Positions 15,682 to 24,409 of a stretch of DNA of 64,000 nucleotides are shown here, piece after piece. The stretch is from Alkalicaulis satelles (GTDB lineage: Bacteria; Pseudomonadota; Alphaproteobacteria; Caulobacterales; Maricaulaceae): contig NZ_VWOJ01000001.1 of assembly GCF_008630495.1 (NCBI RefSeq), forward strand, positions 186,001 to 250,000. Reading direction: 5' to 3'. Every line of letters starts with the position of its first letter. Position 1 is the stretch's first letter. Below the pieces are notes generated by a model. The model was not told where the DNA came from and made no database searches. It was given only the letters and a program-made list of their open reading frames with translations. The translations under genes were made by a program, and so were the position numbers.

Positions 15682-16038
15682 ATGGCCAGGAAGGCTGATA
15701 CCTATGGCGAGTTCTGGCCTTATTATCTGCGCGAGCACGCGCTGGCGCCCACGCGCTATTTCCATTACGCGGGCACGGTGCTGGCCACGTCGGCGCTGAT
15801 CTTTGCGCTGGCCACCCAGACCTGGTGGGCGCTGATCCTGTTTCCGCTGTTCGGCTATGGCTTCGCCTGGGTCAGCCACGCCTTCATCGAACGCAACAAG
15901 CCGGCCACGTTCGATCATCCGCTGTGGTCGCTGATCAGTGATTATCGCATGACCTTCCTGGCCTTCACCGGCCAGCTGCGCCGCCATCTGGTGGAAGCGG
16001 GCGTGATCGATCATCCCCAGGCGCGCCCGGCGCAATAG
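15682..16038 (+). CDS. DUF962/Mpo1-like membrane protein
   Basis: 118 residues from the ATG at 15682, which has an excellent ribosome binding site (AAGGAGGAG); two earlier in-frame ATGs (15628, 15667) do not. The DUF962 hallmarks are present: YYLREHALAPTRYFHYAGT near the N-terminus, then two membrane segments, and a SHAFIERNKPATFDHPLWS motif near the C-terminus. The fungal relative Mpo1 is a dioxygenase that removes one carbon from 2-hydroxy fatty acids, using conserved histidines. Whether the bacterial protein has that activity is unknown. Confidence 0.88.
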   Translation: MARKADTYGEFWPYYLREHALAPTRYFHYAGTVLATSALIFALATQTWWALILFPLFGYGFAWVSHAFIERNKPATFDHPLWSLISDYRMTFLAFTGQLRRHLVEAGVIDHPQARPAQ

Positions 16039-16063
16039 TCATCAGCCGAAAGGGAAGGGGCTC

Positions 16064-16137
16064 TGGAGGCGCCACCCGGAATCGAACCGGGGTACAAGGA
16101 TTTGCAGTCCTCTGCGTCACCACTCCGCCATGGCGCC
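16064..16137 (-). tRNA. tRNA-Cys (anticodon GCA)
   Basis: On the minus strand GGCGCCA opens the acceptor arm and pairs with TGGCGCC. The anticodon arm AGGA-CTGCAAA-TCCT gives GCA. The T-arm holds GGTTCGATTCC. CCA is encoded at 16066-16064. Length is 74 nt. Confidence 0.97.
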
Positions 16138-16308
16138 GCCCTGAGCGAAGCTTTCTCATAGCCAAGGCGCGCCCGGCCTGCAACGCGCTTGACTGCGCGT
16201 GGCTGCACCGATGCGCAGCCCCGCCTTGCCGCAGGCGAAAGGCGCGGGATATAAGCCGCCATTCGTATCCTCTTCCGGAACTGCCGGATCAGCCACAAGG
16301 TCGCGCCC

Positions 16309-16962
16309 GTGTTTGATTTCACCCAGGCCCGCCTCGCCATGGTCAACAGCCAGGTGCGCCCCAGCGATGTCACCGATACGCGCCTTCAGGACGCCATGGC
16401 CGTGGTGGCGCGCGAGCGCTTCGTGCCCAAGGCCCAGGCCGCGCGCGCCTATGCCGATGCCGAGATACGGCTCAATAATGGCCGCGCCCTGCTGCGCCCG
16501 CGTGATTTCTCCAAGCTGGTGCAGGCTGCAGGGGTGAAGCCGGGCGATGTGGTGCTCGATATCGCCTGCGGGCTGGGCTATTCCACCGCCGTTCTGGCGC
16601 GCATGGCCGAGACGGTGGTGGGCCTGGAAGATGACGCGGCGCTGGCGGCGAAGGCGGGCGACCGGCTGGCTGAAGCCGGCGCCGACAATGCGGTGGTGGT
16701 CGACGGCCCGCTGGACAAGGGCGTGCCCGGGCAGGGCCCGTTCAATGTGATCGTGGTCAATGGCGCGGTCTCCACAGTGCCGGAGGCCTGGCTGGACCAG
16801 CTGGCCGATGGCGGACGCCTCGCAGTGATCGTGCGCGAGGGCGAAGTGGGCCGGGCGCGAATTTACACCCGCGCCGGACAGGCCGTGGGCGAGCGGGCTG
16901 TGTTTGACGCCGCGCCGCCCTATCTGCCGGGCTTCGAACCCGCGCCGGGTTTTGTGTTCTAG
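16309..16962 (+). CDS. Protein-L-isoaspartate O-methyltransferase family protein
   Basis: 217 residues from a GTG start (MFDFTQARLAMVNSQVRP, the usual opening of the family in alphaproteobacteria). The SAM-binding motif I is VLDIACGLGYSTAVLARM at about residues 82-99. The family repairs isoaspartyl residues with S-adenosylmethionine, but this tolC-linked branch is shorter and more diverged than classical Pcm, so its substrate is uncertain. The order pcm-like, tolC, popZ is conserved in Caulobacter relatives. Confidence 0.87.
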   Translation: MFDFTQARLAMVNSQVRPSDVTDTRLQDAMAVVARERFVPKAQAARAYADAEIRLNNGRALLRPRDFSKLVQAAGVKPGDVVLDIACGLGYSTAVLARMAETVVGLEDDAALAAKAGDRLAEAGADNAVVVDGPLDKGVPGQGPFNVIVVNGAVSTVPEAWLDQLADGGRLAVIVREGEVGRARIYTRAGQAVGERAVFDAAPPYLPGFEPAPGFVF

Positions 16963-17013
16963 GCGCGTATCATTTGCCGTGGCGTGTATCACACGCTCGC
17001 CAAAATTTAATGA

Positions 17014-17030
17014 AGTGAACACTGTTCACT
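17014..17030. promoter_or_regulatory. Perfect 17-bp palindrome upstream of tolC
   Basis: AGTGAACA, a single central C, then TGTTCACT. The arms are perfectly symmetric. Size and form match operators bound by TetR-family efflux regulators. It lies 70 bp before the tolC start codon. No tetR gene is in the window. Confidence 0.6.
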
Positions 17031-17101
17031 CGCCCGCCGGGACTGTATCTGGTGTATGCCCGGGTACAAGTTATCGCTGCGGACAAGGACGTGAGGGCGC
17101 C

Positions 17102-18448
17102 ATGAAGTACTGGATTACAGCGGCACTGGCTGCGGGGCTTATGGCGGGCGGGGCGCAGGTTCACGCCCAGTCGCTGGAGGAAACCCTGTCGGCGGCCTAC
17201 CGCTCCAACCCCCAGCTCCAGGCCGAGCGCGCGCGCTTGCGTCAGAGTGCGGAGGGCGTGGTGCAGGCCCGCTCGGTCCAGCTGCCGCAGCTTTCGGCCA
17301 GCGGGACGTTGAGCGAATCGGAAACCTGGGGCGCCAGCCCTGTGGGCGGTAATGCGGGTTCGAGCAGTGTGGGCGCTTCGCTGAGCCAGCCCATCTATCG
17401 TGGCGGACGCACGCGCGGATCCATCAATGCGGCCCAGGCCCGCTTCGAGGCCGGGCGCGAGCGCCTGCGCGCGGTGGAGCAGGGCGTGCTGCTTGATGCG
17501 GTTTCGGCCCACGCCAATGTCACGCGCGACCAGCAGATCGTGGGCATCCGCTCCAATAATGTCGAGGTGCTGGCCGAGCAGCTGCGCGCGGCGCGCGACC
17601 GCTTCGAGGTGGGTGAGATCACCCGCACGGACGTGGCTCAGGCCGAAGCGCGCCTATCTGGCGCGCGCGCCCAGCTTTCAGCGGCCCAGGCGGCGCTGGC
17701 CGCTTCGCGCGCCGCATACGCGCGTGTGACGGGCATTGACCCGGTCGAGCCTGATTCGGTGAGCCCGGCGGATGCGGTGCCTGATGCGCTGGATGGGGCG
17801 CTGGGGACGGCGCTGGACAATAATCCCGACCTGCGGGCGGTTGAATTCAACGAGATCGCCGCGCGCGAAAATATCCGTGTGGCCCGCGGCGCCATGCTGC
17901 CGGAAGTCTCGTTAAGCGCCTCGGTCAATGAAGGCCGGGATTCGGCGTTTTCCGGCCAGGCCCGCGGTTCGGCCCAGGTGCAGGCGCGCGTGAGCGTGCC
18001 GATCTTCACCGGCGGTCTGAACCAGTCGCGCGTGCGCGAGGCGCAAGCCTCGGCCGACGAGGCGCGCCTGTCGGGCCTGACCGCGCGCCGGCAGGTGGTT
18101 GAGTCGGTGACCAATGCCTGGAACACCTATCTGGCCGCCCAGGCTGTGATCGAATCCAGCCGCGAGGCGGTGCGCGCCAACGAAATCGCGTTTGAAGGCG
18201 TGGAGCAGGAGGCCTTTGTGGGGCTTCGCACCACGCTGGACGTGCTCAACGCCGAGCAGGAATTGCTCAATTCGCGCCTGGAGCTGGTGCGCGCCGAGCG
18301 TGATCTGGCGGTGGCCAGCTACAGCCTGCTGCAGACCCTGGGCATGCTCAGCGCGCGCGATCTTCAGCTGGCGGTGGCGGCGGATGAGGATATCGGCGCC
18401 GACAGCCGGACGCGGTGGCCTAACTTCAGCTTAATTCCCTGGAACTAA
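17102..18448 (+). CDS. tolC: TolC-family outer-membrane efflux/secretion channel
   Basis: 448 residues. The signal peptide is MKYWITAALAAGLMAGGAQV with cleavage near VHAQS. There are two structural repeats typical of outer-membrane efflux proteins: each starts with a helical stretch (ETLSAAYRSNPQLQAERARL; LGTALDNNPDLRAVEFNEIA) and contains beta strands such as VGASLSQPIYRGG and VQARVSVPIFTGG. Three copies would form a trans-periplasmic tunnel that can serve RND pumps, including the one encoded at 10985-15225, or type I secretion. GTGAGGG precedes the ATG. A perfect palindrome sits upstream. Confidence 0.94.
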   Translation: MKYWITAALAAGLMAGGAQVHAQSLEETLSAAYRSNPQLQAERARLRQSAEGVVQARSVQLPQLSASGTLSESETWGASPVGGNAGSSSVGASLSQPIYRGGRTRGSINAAQARFEAGRERLRAVEQGVLLDAVSAHANVTRDQQIVGIRSNNVEVLAEQLRAARDRFEVGEITRTDVAQAEARLSGARAQLSAAQAALAASRAAYARVTGIDPVEPDSVSPADAVPDALDGALGTALDNNPDLRAVEFNEIAARENIRVARGAMLPEVSLSASVNEGRDSAFSGQARGSAQVQARVSVPIFTGGLNQSRVREAQASADEARLSGLTARRQVVESVTNAWNTYLAAQAVIESSREAVRANEIAFEGVEQEAFVGLRTTLDVLNAEQELLNSRLELVRAERDLAVASYSLLQTLGMLSARDLQLAVAADEDIGADSRTRWPNFSLIPWN

Positions 18449-18540
18449 CACTGTGACGGCGTCCCCAAGCTGGACAGGGGCGTATGGTCGCGCGTAGGTT
18501 TGCGCCGACCGTTTCCCCTCGACGGAACAAGGATACCGCC

Positions 18541-19200
18541 ATGGCTCAGGACACCGCCGAACAAGAACCGACAATGGAGGAGATTCTCGCCTCCATCCGC
18601 CGGATCATCAATGAGGACGAAGAGGAAAAGCCGGCTGCTGAAACGGCCGAGACCGCCTCCGAGCCCGAACCGGCGCCTGAGATGGAAGCTGAGCCTGAAG
18701 CGGCCATGGAAGCTGAGCCCGCTCCCGAGCCGGAGCCCGCGCCTGTGGTTGACCCTGCGCCGGAGCCCCAGCCGGATTTCGAGGACGATGTGCTCGAACT
18801 GACCGACCGGGTCGAGGATGATGCGGTTGCCGGCGGCACGGCGCCGCTGGCCGTGTCCGACGATCTCATGATCGTGGACCGCGAGGACGAGCCTGAACCC
18901 GAAGCCGAACCTGAGCCCGCGCCAGAGCCTGCGCCGGTGCAGGCGGCCGCCCCCGAGCCTGCGCCCGGGCCGGAAGACGACTCACTGCTGGATGAGGCGC
19001 CGGCCAGCGCGGCGTCGAGCATGTTCGCGGCGCTGTCTGAAAATCTGCGTGTGTCCTCCGAGCAGGGCCAGACGCTGGAGGGCATTGTGCGCGAACTGAT
19101 GCGGCCCATGCTCAAGCAGTGGCTGGACGAGAACCTGCCGGCCATCGTGGAAGAAAAGGTCCAGGCGGAAGTGGACCGGATCGCACGCCGGCGCCGCTAG
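18541..19200 (+). CDS. popZ: Polar organising protein PopZ (DUF2497)
   Basis: 219 residues. The conserved N-terminal helix EPTMEEILASIRRIINEDE is at about residues 9-27. A long Pro/Glu/Ala-rich disordered stretch follows, at about 28-150 (for example PEPEPAPVVDPAPEPQPDF). The C-terminal helical oligomerisation region starts LEGIVRELMRPMLKQWLDE and ends in a basic RRRR. This is the three-part layout of Caulobacter PopZ, which self-assembles at cell poles, anchors the ParB-bound chromosome origin and recruits polar signalling proteins. Position after tolC also matches Caulobacterales. A strong terminator follows the stop. Confidence 0.93.
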   Translation: MAQDTAEQEPTMEEILASIRRIINEDEEEKPAAETAETASEPEPAPEMEAEPEAAMEAEPAPEPEPAPVVDPAPEPQPDFEDDVLELTDRVEDDAVAGGTAPLAVSDDLMIVDREDEPEPEAEPEPAPEPAPVQAAAPEPAPGPEDDSLLDEAPASAASSMFAALSENLRVSSEQGQTLEGIVRELMRPMLKQWLDENLPAIVEEKVQAEVDRIARRRR

Positions 19201-19222
19201 AGCCCTCCGGCCTCACATATTC

Positions 19223-19255
19223 AAAACCCCGGACCGCAGGGTCCGGGGTTTTTTT
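19223..19255. terminator. Bidirectional intrinsic terminator after popZ
   Basis: AAAACCCCGGACC (from 19223) and its complement GGTCCGGGGTT (from 19240) form a GC-rich stem with a 4-nt loop, followed by seven T residues. The A-run on the left would serve as a T-run for the convergent MaoC-like gene ending at 19281. Confidence 0.92.
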
Positions 19256-19280
19256 GTTGCGCGGGATATGGAGAAGCCGG

Positions 19281-19733
19281 TCAACCGGTCACCACCAGGC
19301 TCAGCCAGCGCGCGGCCAGGGCCGGCGCTGGCGCATTCTCGATCTCCACCTCGGCGTCGTGAGACAGCTGGATCTGACCCGGCTTGCGCTGCTCCACGGC
19401 CGCCAGTGTGAACTTGCCCCGGATGCGTGCGCCCACGGGCACAGGGCTGAGAAAGCGCACCTTGTCGAAGCCGTAATTGATGCCGATGGCCTTTTGCGGA
19501 AAGGCCGGCATGCATTGAGCGGCGAAATGGCTGAGCATGGACAGGGTCAGAAATCCATGGGCGATGGGGCCGCCGAACGGCGTCTCGGCCTTGGCCCGCT
19601 CGGGGTCCACATGGATGAACTGATGGTCCAGGGTGATGTCAGCGAACGCGTTGACCCGGCCCTGATCGATCAGGAGCCAGTCCGATGTGCGCGTTTCGCC
19701 GATGCGTGATTTGTATTCATCTATCAGGGTCAT
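19281..19733 (-). CDS. MaoC-like dehydratase / NodN-type hot-dog protein
   Basis: 150 residues from the ATG at 19733 (MTLIDEYKSRIGETRTSDW). The hydratase-2 motif is FADITLDHQFIHVDPERA, with the catalytic Asp/His pair, followed by TPFGGPIAHGFLTLS, characteristic of the (R)-specific enoyl-CoA hydratase/NodN group. It likely hydrates an enoyl-CoA in fatty-acid or polyhydroxyalkanoate metabolism; the exact substrate is open. It is a single gene convergent with popZ. Confidence 0.9.
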   Translation of the reverse strand: MTLIDEYKSRIGETRTSDWLLIDQGRVNAFADITLDHQFIHVDPERAKAETPFGGPIAHGFLTLSMLSHFAAQCMPAFPQKAIGINYGFDKVRFLSPVPVGARIRGKFTLAAVEQRKPGQIQLSHDAEVEIENAPAPALAARWLSLVVTG

Positions 19734-19856
19734 GCGCGCCAGTTGAGCCCTACCGGTGCGCGCCGTCAAGCCGGGCTTGTCCGTACAGGCTGGCCATGTC
19801 AGCGTTACAGCGCGCATCCCGTCGCGGGCGCGCCCGGTTCCGTCATGAGGCGAAGC

Positions 19857-20189
19857 GTGACCCATCCAGACCAAGCCTTGCCTGTGCTCGATCGCGCTCA
19901 TCTGCGCCGCTATAGCGGCGGGGATGCGGCGCTGGAGGCAGAGCTGTTTGCGCTTTTGGAATCCCAGATGGGGGCTTGTCTTGCGGCGATGAAAGCTGCC
20001 GATGATGACGAGGCTTGGCGCCGGGCGGCCCATACGCTCAAGGGCGCATCCCGCGGCGTGGGCGCCATGGCGCTGGGCGAGGCGTGCGCCAGGGCGGAGG
20101 ACCAGCCTCGTGATGGTCAGGCGCTGGCGCAGGTGGAAAAGGCGGCGGGCGCTGTGAGCCGTGAAATCGCGGCGCTCCGGGGCGGGTGA
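19857..20189 (+). CDS. Histidine phosphotransfer (HPt) domain protein
   Basis: 110 residues from a GTG at 19857, which is preceded by GAGGCGAAGC; an ATG at 19845 is in frame but lacks a ribosome binding site. The whole protein is one HPt four-helix bundle with the phospho-accepting H59 in AAHTLKGASRGVGA. It would relay phosphate between a hybrid histidine kinase and a response regulator, but no two-component partner lies in the window, so its pathway is unknown. It is convergent with the chorismate mutase gene, 7 bp apart. Confidence 0.87.
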   Translation: MTHPDQALPVLDRAHLRRYSGGDAALEAELFALLESQMGACLAAMKAADDDEAWRRAAHTLKGASRGVGAMALGEACARAEDQPRDGQALAQVEKAAGAVSREIAALRGG

Positions 20190-20196
20190 GGGCGCG

Positions 20197-20547
20197 TCAG
20201 CTGCGGGTGCGGTCGAACACGCTCATTTCATGGGCGATGGAGCGCTCCACCAGTTCGCGCCAGACCGGCTGGGTGAGGGCGGCGGGCGCACCCGCCGCTT
20301 CGGCGGCCTGGCGGACCTTTTCCAGCACGTCGGCGATACGCGCCTCGTCGCGCACCGCGTCCCGGTCCGGCTTGATGCGCGCGGCAGCTTCCATATAGCG
20401 CGTGCGTTCGGCGATCAGGGCGACCAGCGCCCGGTCCAGCCGGTCCACGCCGTCACGCACCTCATTCATGTCCTGACAGGCCTCGGGCGCGGTGCGCGCG
20501 GCCAGATCGTCCAGGTCCAGTCCAAGGGGCGGCAAGTGATGTGTCAT
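20197..20547 (-). CDS. Chorismate mutase, AroQ class (PchB-like)
   Basis: 116 residues. The all-helical AroQ fold has the conserved pattern DMNEVRDGVDRLDRALVALI, followed by ERTRYMEAAARIKPDR and RDEARIADVL, which carry the Arg and Lys side chains that hold chorismate. It converts chorismate to prephenate for Phe/Tyr synthesis. The PchB-like subset can also have isochorismate pyruvate-lyase activity, but nothing nearby suggests siderophore synthesis. Confidence 0.9.
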   Translation of the reverse strand: MTHHLPPLGLDLDDLAARTAPEACQDMNEVRDGVDRLDRALVALIAERTRYMEAAARIKPDRDAVRDEARIADVLEKVRQAAEAAGAPAALTQPVWRELVERSIAHEMSVFDRTRS

Positions 20548-20622
20548 GGCGCAGGGTTATAGGCTGGCGCGCGGCCCGGCCCAAGGGTTTGCGGCGCCGC
20601 AGGGGCGCCAAACCAGGCCGCG

Positions 20623-21798
20623 CTATCGCGCCAGCTCCTTCATGGCGCGGTCCACGCCCTGGGGGGTGAGGGGGAACATGCGCTGGGGGCCGATGATCTC
20701 GCGTATCAGCTGGACCGAATAGGTGTGCGGCCACCAGCTTTCCGGCGTGGGATTGAGCCAGACCATATGGGGATAGGTCTCCGCGATGCGGCGCAGCCAG
20801 ACCCCGCCGGCCTCCTCGTTCCAGTGCTCCACCGAACCGCCCGGATGGGTGATCTCTGTGGGCGACATGGCCGCATCGCCCACGAACACCACCTTGTAAT
20901 CGGCCGGATAGGTGCGGATCAGCTCGCTGACCGGCACGCCCTCCTGGCGCCGGCGCCGGTTGGACCGCCAGACCGCCTCATAGGGGCAGTTGTGGAAGTA
21001 GAAATATTCGAGATTCTTGAACACCGAACGCGCCGCGGAGAACAGGCGCTCGGTCAGGTCGATATAGGGATCCATGGACCCGCCCACATCGAAAAACACC
21101 AGCACCTTGATGGCGTTGCGCCGCTCGGGGCGCATCTTCACGTCCAGATGACCCTGGCGGGCGGTGGCGTCGATCGTGCCGGCGATGTCCAGCTCCTCCT
21201 CCGCGCCCTCGCGCGCAAACCGGCGCAGGCGCCGCAAGGCGACTTTCAGGTTGCGCGTGCCCAGCTCGCGCTCGCTATCAAGGTCCTTGAAGCGGCGGTT
21301 CTCCCAGACCTTCACCGCCTGCTTGTTGCGCGACTGGCCGCCAATGCGCACGCCCGCCGGGTTCCAGCCCGAATGGCCATAGGGGCTTGTTCCGCCTGTT
21401 CCGATCCATTTATTGCCGCCCTCATGGCGCTTGGACTGTTCCTTCAGGCGCTCGCGCAGGGTCTCCATCAGGGCGTCGAAATCCATCGCCTCGATGGCCG
21501 CCTTGTCCTCTTCGGACAGGTGGCGCATCAGCTCGGCGCGCAGCCAGTCCTCGGGCACGTCCTCGGCCTTGAACAGATCGCCCAGCGCCTCCACGCCCTC
21601 AAAGAAATGGGCGAACACCTTGTCGAACTTGTCGAAATGGCGCTCGTCCTTGACCAGGGCGGCGCGGCTGACGGCGTAGAAGCTGTCGATATCGGTATCG
21701 ATGGCGCCCTTGGACAGGGCTTCAAGCAGGGTGAGGTATTCCCGGGTGGAGACCGGGATTTTCGCCATGCGAAGCTCGGTGAAGAAGCGGTGGAACAT
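20623..21798 (-). CDS. VWA-domain protein, CoxE-like
   Basis: 391 residues. The N-terminal helical half starts MFHRFFTELRMAKIPVSTRE. The C-terminal von Willebrand A domain is at about 225-390, with a MIDAS-like motif in VLVFFDVGGSMDPYID. The DxGxS form is usual in this CoxE-like branch. It lies 18 bp after the stop of a MoxR-type ATPase on the same strand. MoxR/VWA pairs act as chaperones that insert cofactors or remodel protein complexes; the client here is unknown. Confidence 0.9.
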   Translation of the reverse strand: MFHRFFTELRMAKIPVSTREYLTLLEALSKGAIDTDIDSFYAVSRAALVKDERHFDKFDKVFAHFFEGVEALGDLFKAEDVPEDWLRAELMRHLSEEDKAAIEAMDFDALMETLRERLKEQSKRHEGGNKWIGTGGTSPYGHSGWNPAGVRIGGQSRNKQAVKVWENRRFKDLDSERELGTRNLKVALRRLRRFAREGAEEELDIAGTIDATARQGHLDVKMRPERRNAIKVLVFFDVGGSMDPYIDLTERLFSAARSVFKNLEYFYFHNCPYEAVWRSNRRRRQEGVPVSELIRTYPADYKVVFVGDAAMSPTEITHPGGSVEHWNEEAGGVWLRRIAETYPHMVWLNPTPESWWPHTYSVQLIREIIGPQRMFPLTPQGVDRAMKELAR

Positions 21799-21816
21799 GG
21801 GCGCGGCCCTGACCGC

Positions 21817-22662
21817 TCACCCGCCGTCGCGCCGGGCCATGAAGGCCAGGCGCTCAAACAGCTGCACGTCCTGCTCGTTCTTCAGGAGCGCGCCGTGCAT
21901 GGGCGGGATCAGCTTGCGCGGATCGCGCTCGCGCAGCACCGCCGGGTCCACATCCTCGGCCAGCAACAGCTTGAGCCAGTCCAGCAATTCCGAGGTGGAG
22001 GGCTTTTTCTTCAGGCCCGGCACGGTGCGCAGTTCAAAGAACGCGCCCAGCGCTTCGGACAGCAGCCGGCCCTTGAGGTCGGGGAAGTGGACCTTGACGA
22101 TCTGCTCCATCGTCTCCTCGTCGGGAAACGCGATGAAGTGGAAGAAGCACCGGCGCAGGAAGGCGTCGGGCAGCTCCTTTTCGTTATTGGATGTGATGAT
22201 GACAATGGGGCGCTGCTGCGCGCGGATGGTCTCGCCGGTCTCGTAGACATGGAACTCCATCCGGTCGAGTTCCTGCAGGAGATCGTTGGGGAACTCGATA
22301 TCGGCCTTGTCGATCTCGTCGATCAGCAGCACCGGGCGCTCGGGCGCGGTGAAGGCCTCCCACAGCTTGCCCTTGCGGATATAGTTGCGCACGTCATGGA
22401 CCTTGTCCGAGCCCAGCTGGGAATCGCGCAGGCGCGCCACCGCATCGTATTCATAGAGCCCCTGATGGGCCTTGGTGGTGGACTTGATATGCCACTCCAG
22501 CAAGGGCGCGCCGAGCGCTTCGGCCACCTGGCGGGCCAGCTCGGTCTTGCCGGTGCCCGGCTCGCCCTTCACCAGGAGCGGACGCTCCAGAATGATGGCG
22601 GCGTTGACCGCCGCAGCCAGTTCCTCGGTGGCCACATAGGCCTTGGTGCCTTCAAAACGCAT
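21817..22662 (-). CDS. MoxR-family AAA+ ATPase
   Basis: 281 residues from the ATG at 22662 (MRFEGTKAYVATEEL, the usual opening); an in-frame GTG at 22692 is possible. Walker A GEPGTGKT is at 33-40, Walker B VLLIDEID at 111-118, and sensor 1 ITSNNEKELPDAFLRRC follows. It forms a bicistronic unit with the VWA protein downstream. It is expected to use ATP to remodel a partner complex in the cytoplasm. Confidence 0.93.
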   Translation of the reverse strand: MRFEGTKAYVATEELAAAVNAAIILERPLLVKGEPGTGKTELARQVAEALGAPLLEWHIKSTTKAHQGLYEYDAVARLRDSQLGSDKVHDVRNYIRKGKLWEAFTAPERPVLLIDEIDKADIEFPNDLLQELDRMEFHVYETGETIRAQQRPIVIITSNNEKELPDAFLRRCFFHFIAFPDEETMEQIVKVHFPDLKGRLLSEALGAFFELRTVPGLKKKPSTSELLDWLKLLLAEDVDPAVLRERDPRKLIPPMHGALLKNEQDVQLFERLAFMARRDGG

Positions 22663-22778
22663 TGTGAAATCAAGCCTGCCAACTGTGTTCACTCAGACCG
22701 GCCATAGTGAAGCGCGCCATGCCGGCATGCAACCGACAGGCGCGCCTGGAATGCACCCACACCGTGGAGGGGTGAGTT

Positions 22779-23168
22779 TTACTCCGGCTGGAAACCGGGC
22801 GTCATGATGAAGGCGTTCAGCTTGTTGCCGTCCAGATCGCGGAAATAGGCCGCATAGAAGCCCTCGCCCCGCGGTCCGGGCGGGCCCTCGCACGTCCCGC
22901 CCTGATCCAGGGCGATCTGGTAGAGCCGGTCCACCTGCGTCTCGTCGCGGGCGGCCAGAGCCACCATCACCCCATTGCCTACCGTGGCCGGCTGGCCGTC
23001 ATAGGGCAGGGTCAGGCCGATGCCCGCCGCCTGTCCGTCCGCCCTGGCCCAGGCGATAAAGCTGTCGCTCTCCATCATGCGCGGCGTGTCGAGTTCTTTC
23101 GCCAGCGCGTCGTAGAACGGCGCCGCGCGTTGCAGGTCGCGCGTGCCGACAGTCACATACCCAATCAT
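22779..23168 (-). CDS. VOC-family (glyoxalase-like) protein
   Basis: 129 residues from the ATG at 23168, preceded by AAGGGAG. A single pair of beta-alpha-beta-beta-beta modules begins MIGYVTVGTRDLQRAAPFYD and ends YAAYFRDLDGNKLNAFI, the standard layout of the lactoylglutathione lyase/bleomycin-resistance fold. The metal ligands cannot be assigned with certainty. Substrate unknown. Confidence 0.88.
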   Translation of the reverse strand: MIGYVTVGTRDLQRAAPFYDALAKELDTPRMMESDSFIAWARADGQAAGIGLTLPYDGQPATVGNGVMVALAARDETQVDRLYQIALDQGGTCEGPPGPRGEGFYAAYFRDLDGNKLNAFIMTPGFQPE

Positions 23169-23243
23169 TGAAATATTCTCCCTTTGTTCCAGGATGATCA
23201 CCATGGCGCCGGATGAGGGAGCTGGCAAGCGGGAATCACGTCG

Positions 23244-24242
23244 TCAGGGGCAGCTGTTTGCGAAGCGGGCGATATACGCCTCCATGGGCTGAAGTCCCAT
23301 CTGCGCTCGGCGTTCATCAAGCCCGGCCTCGTCCTGAATCGGGCGGGCCGTCCACTGTCCGTCCACGCAAGAGCCTCGCGTGCCATAGATTTGCGGCTGG
23401 CCCATGTTGACCAGAACCCTGTCGAACAACAAGGCGAATTCGCTCTGACGAATGTCGCCTTCACGGGCCAGAGGCTCGATCAGGGTGAGCGCCTGGCGCT
23501 GAAACTCCGGGTCATGATCAGCGTGCTGGGCGATTACCCAGGCGGCTTGGGCTGCTGTGGACCCATGGTCAGTGATTGTGAACCAGCGGCCCGCGCGGAC
23601 ATGTGTGGCCAGCCATGGCGTGTTATCGCGATCCGTTGTGCAGACCAGGTGCATATTGGCGGTCATCAGCAGGGATCGGGCGCCAGGAGAGGCCTGCCCG
23701 TTTGTGAAAGCTCCGAACAGGCCGCGCGCATACTGGTCTCTGGCTGCGCGTATCAGAAGTTCACGCAAGACCGGGTCGTTTTCCTGTTCCGCCGCGTTGA
23801 TAAAGTAGCCCCAGGCGGTGTCGGCCTCCCGCGGGGCATCCATAAGATTGGCGTGGGCCTCATGCCATTGCGTGATAAGGGGCATGGCCTCGGCGCGCGC
23901 CTCGGCGTGGTCAGCGGCGTTTTCGCCTTGTCCGCTGAACTGGCGCGCTGCTGATAGACGGATCAACTCCGCCGGCTGACACCCGATGATCTGATCGGTG
24001 TCTTCTGGCAGATTGCGATCAGCGCGCACCCGGGCCGCATAGGCTTGAGCTCGCGCAAGCGTCTCCGCCTCGAAGGCCTCGTAGAGCGCCTGCTGCTCCT
24101 CATCCCCAAAACGCCAGGCCTCCAGCCCGCTCTCCCAGAAGGCCAGCTCGCCCGAAGCGATGGCCTCAATGCGCGTCTCAACAGGCTCAGGCAGGGATGC
24201 AGCGGGGGTCAAGGCCAGAACAGCGATCACAAGGGCATGCAT
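23244..24242 (-). CDS. Secreted protein with a DUF6624-like C-terminus
   Basis: 332 residues. A short signal peptide (MHALVIAVLALTPAASLP) is followed by a helical region with QQALYEAFEAETLARAQAYA. The C-terminal 110 residues contain DHDPEFQRQALTLIEPLARE, LLFDRVLVNMGQPQIYGTRG and DERRAQMGLQPMEAYI. The sequence LxDRVxVNxGxPQxYGT with a later RRxxxGL is the pattern I associate with DUF6624. Function unknown. Codon choice looks slightly less GC-biased than neighbouring genes. Confidence 0.6.
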   Translation of the reverse strand: MHALVIAVLALTPAASLPEPVETRIEAIASGELAFWESGLEAWRFGDEEQQALYEAFEAETLARAQAYAARVRADRNLPEDTDQIIGCQPAELIRLSAARQFSGQGENAADHAEARAEAMPLITQWHEAHANLMDAPREADTAWGYFINAAEQENDPVLRELLIRAARDQYARGLFGAFTNGQASPGARSLLMTANMHLVCTTDRDNTPWLATHVRAGRWFTITDHGSTAAQAAWVIAQHADHDPEFQRQALTLIEPLAREGDIRQSEFALLFDRVLVNMGQPQIYGTRGSCVDGQWTARPIQDEAGLDERRAQMGLQPMEAYIARFANSCP

Positions 24243-24409
24243 GACGGCCTCCGCATATGGCTGGGTGGGGAAAACCGTACTGCATTATGATTGAGTTGCA
24301 AGCGTGGGGGCAGGTGCGCCAGCCTGTGGACAGGCGGCGCCGGCGCGTGACGGCGGCGCGTCTTGGCGGCACACTGCCAGGCCAGCCACCAGCGAATCAG
24401 GCGGTTCCC

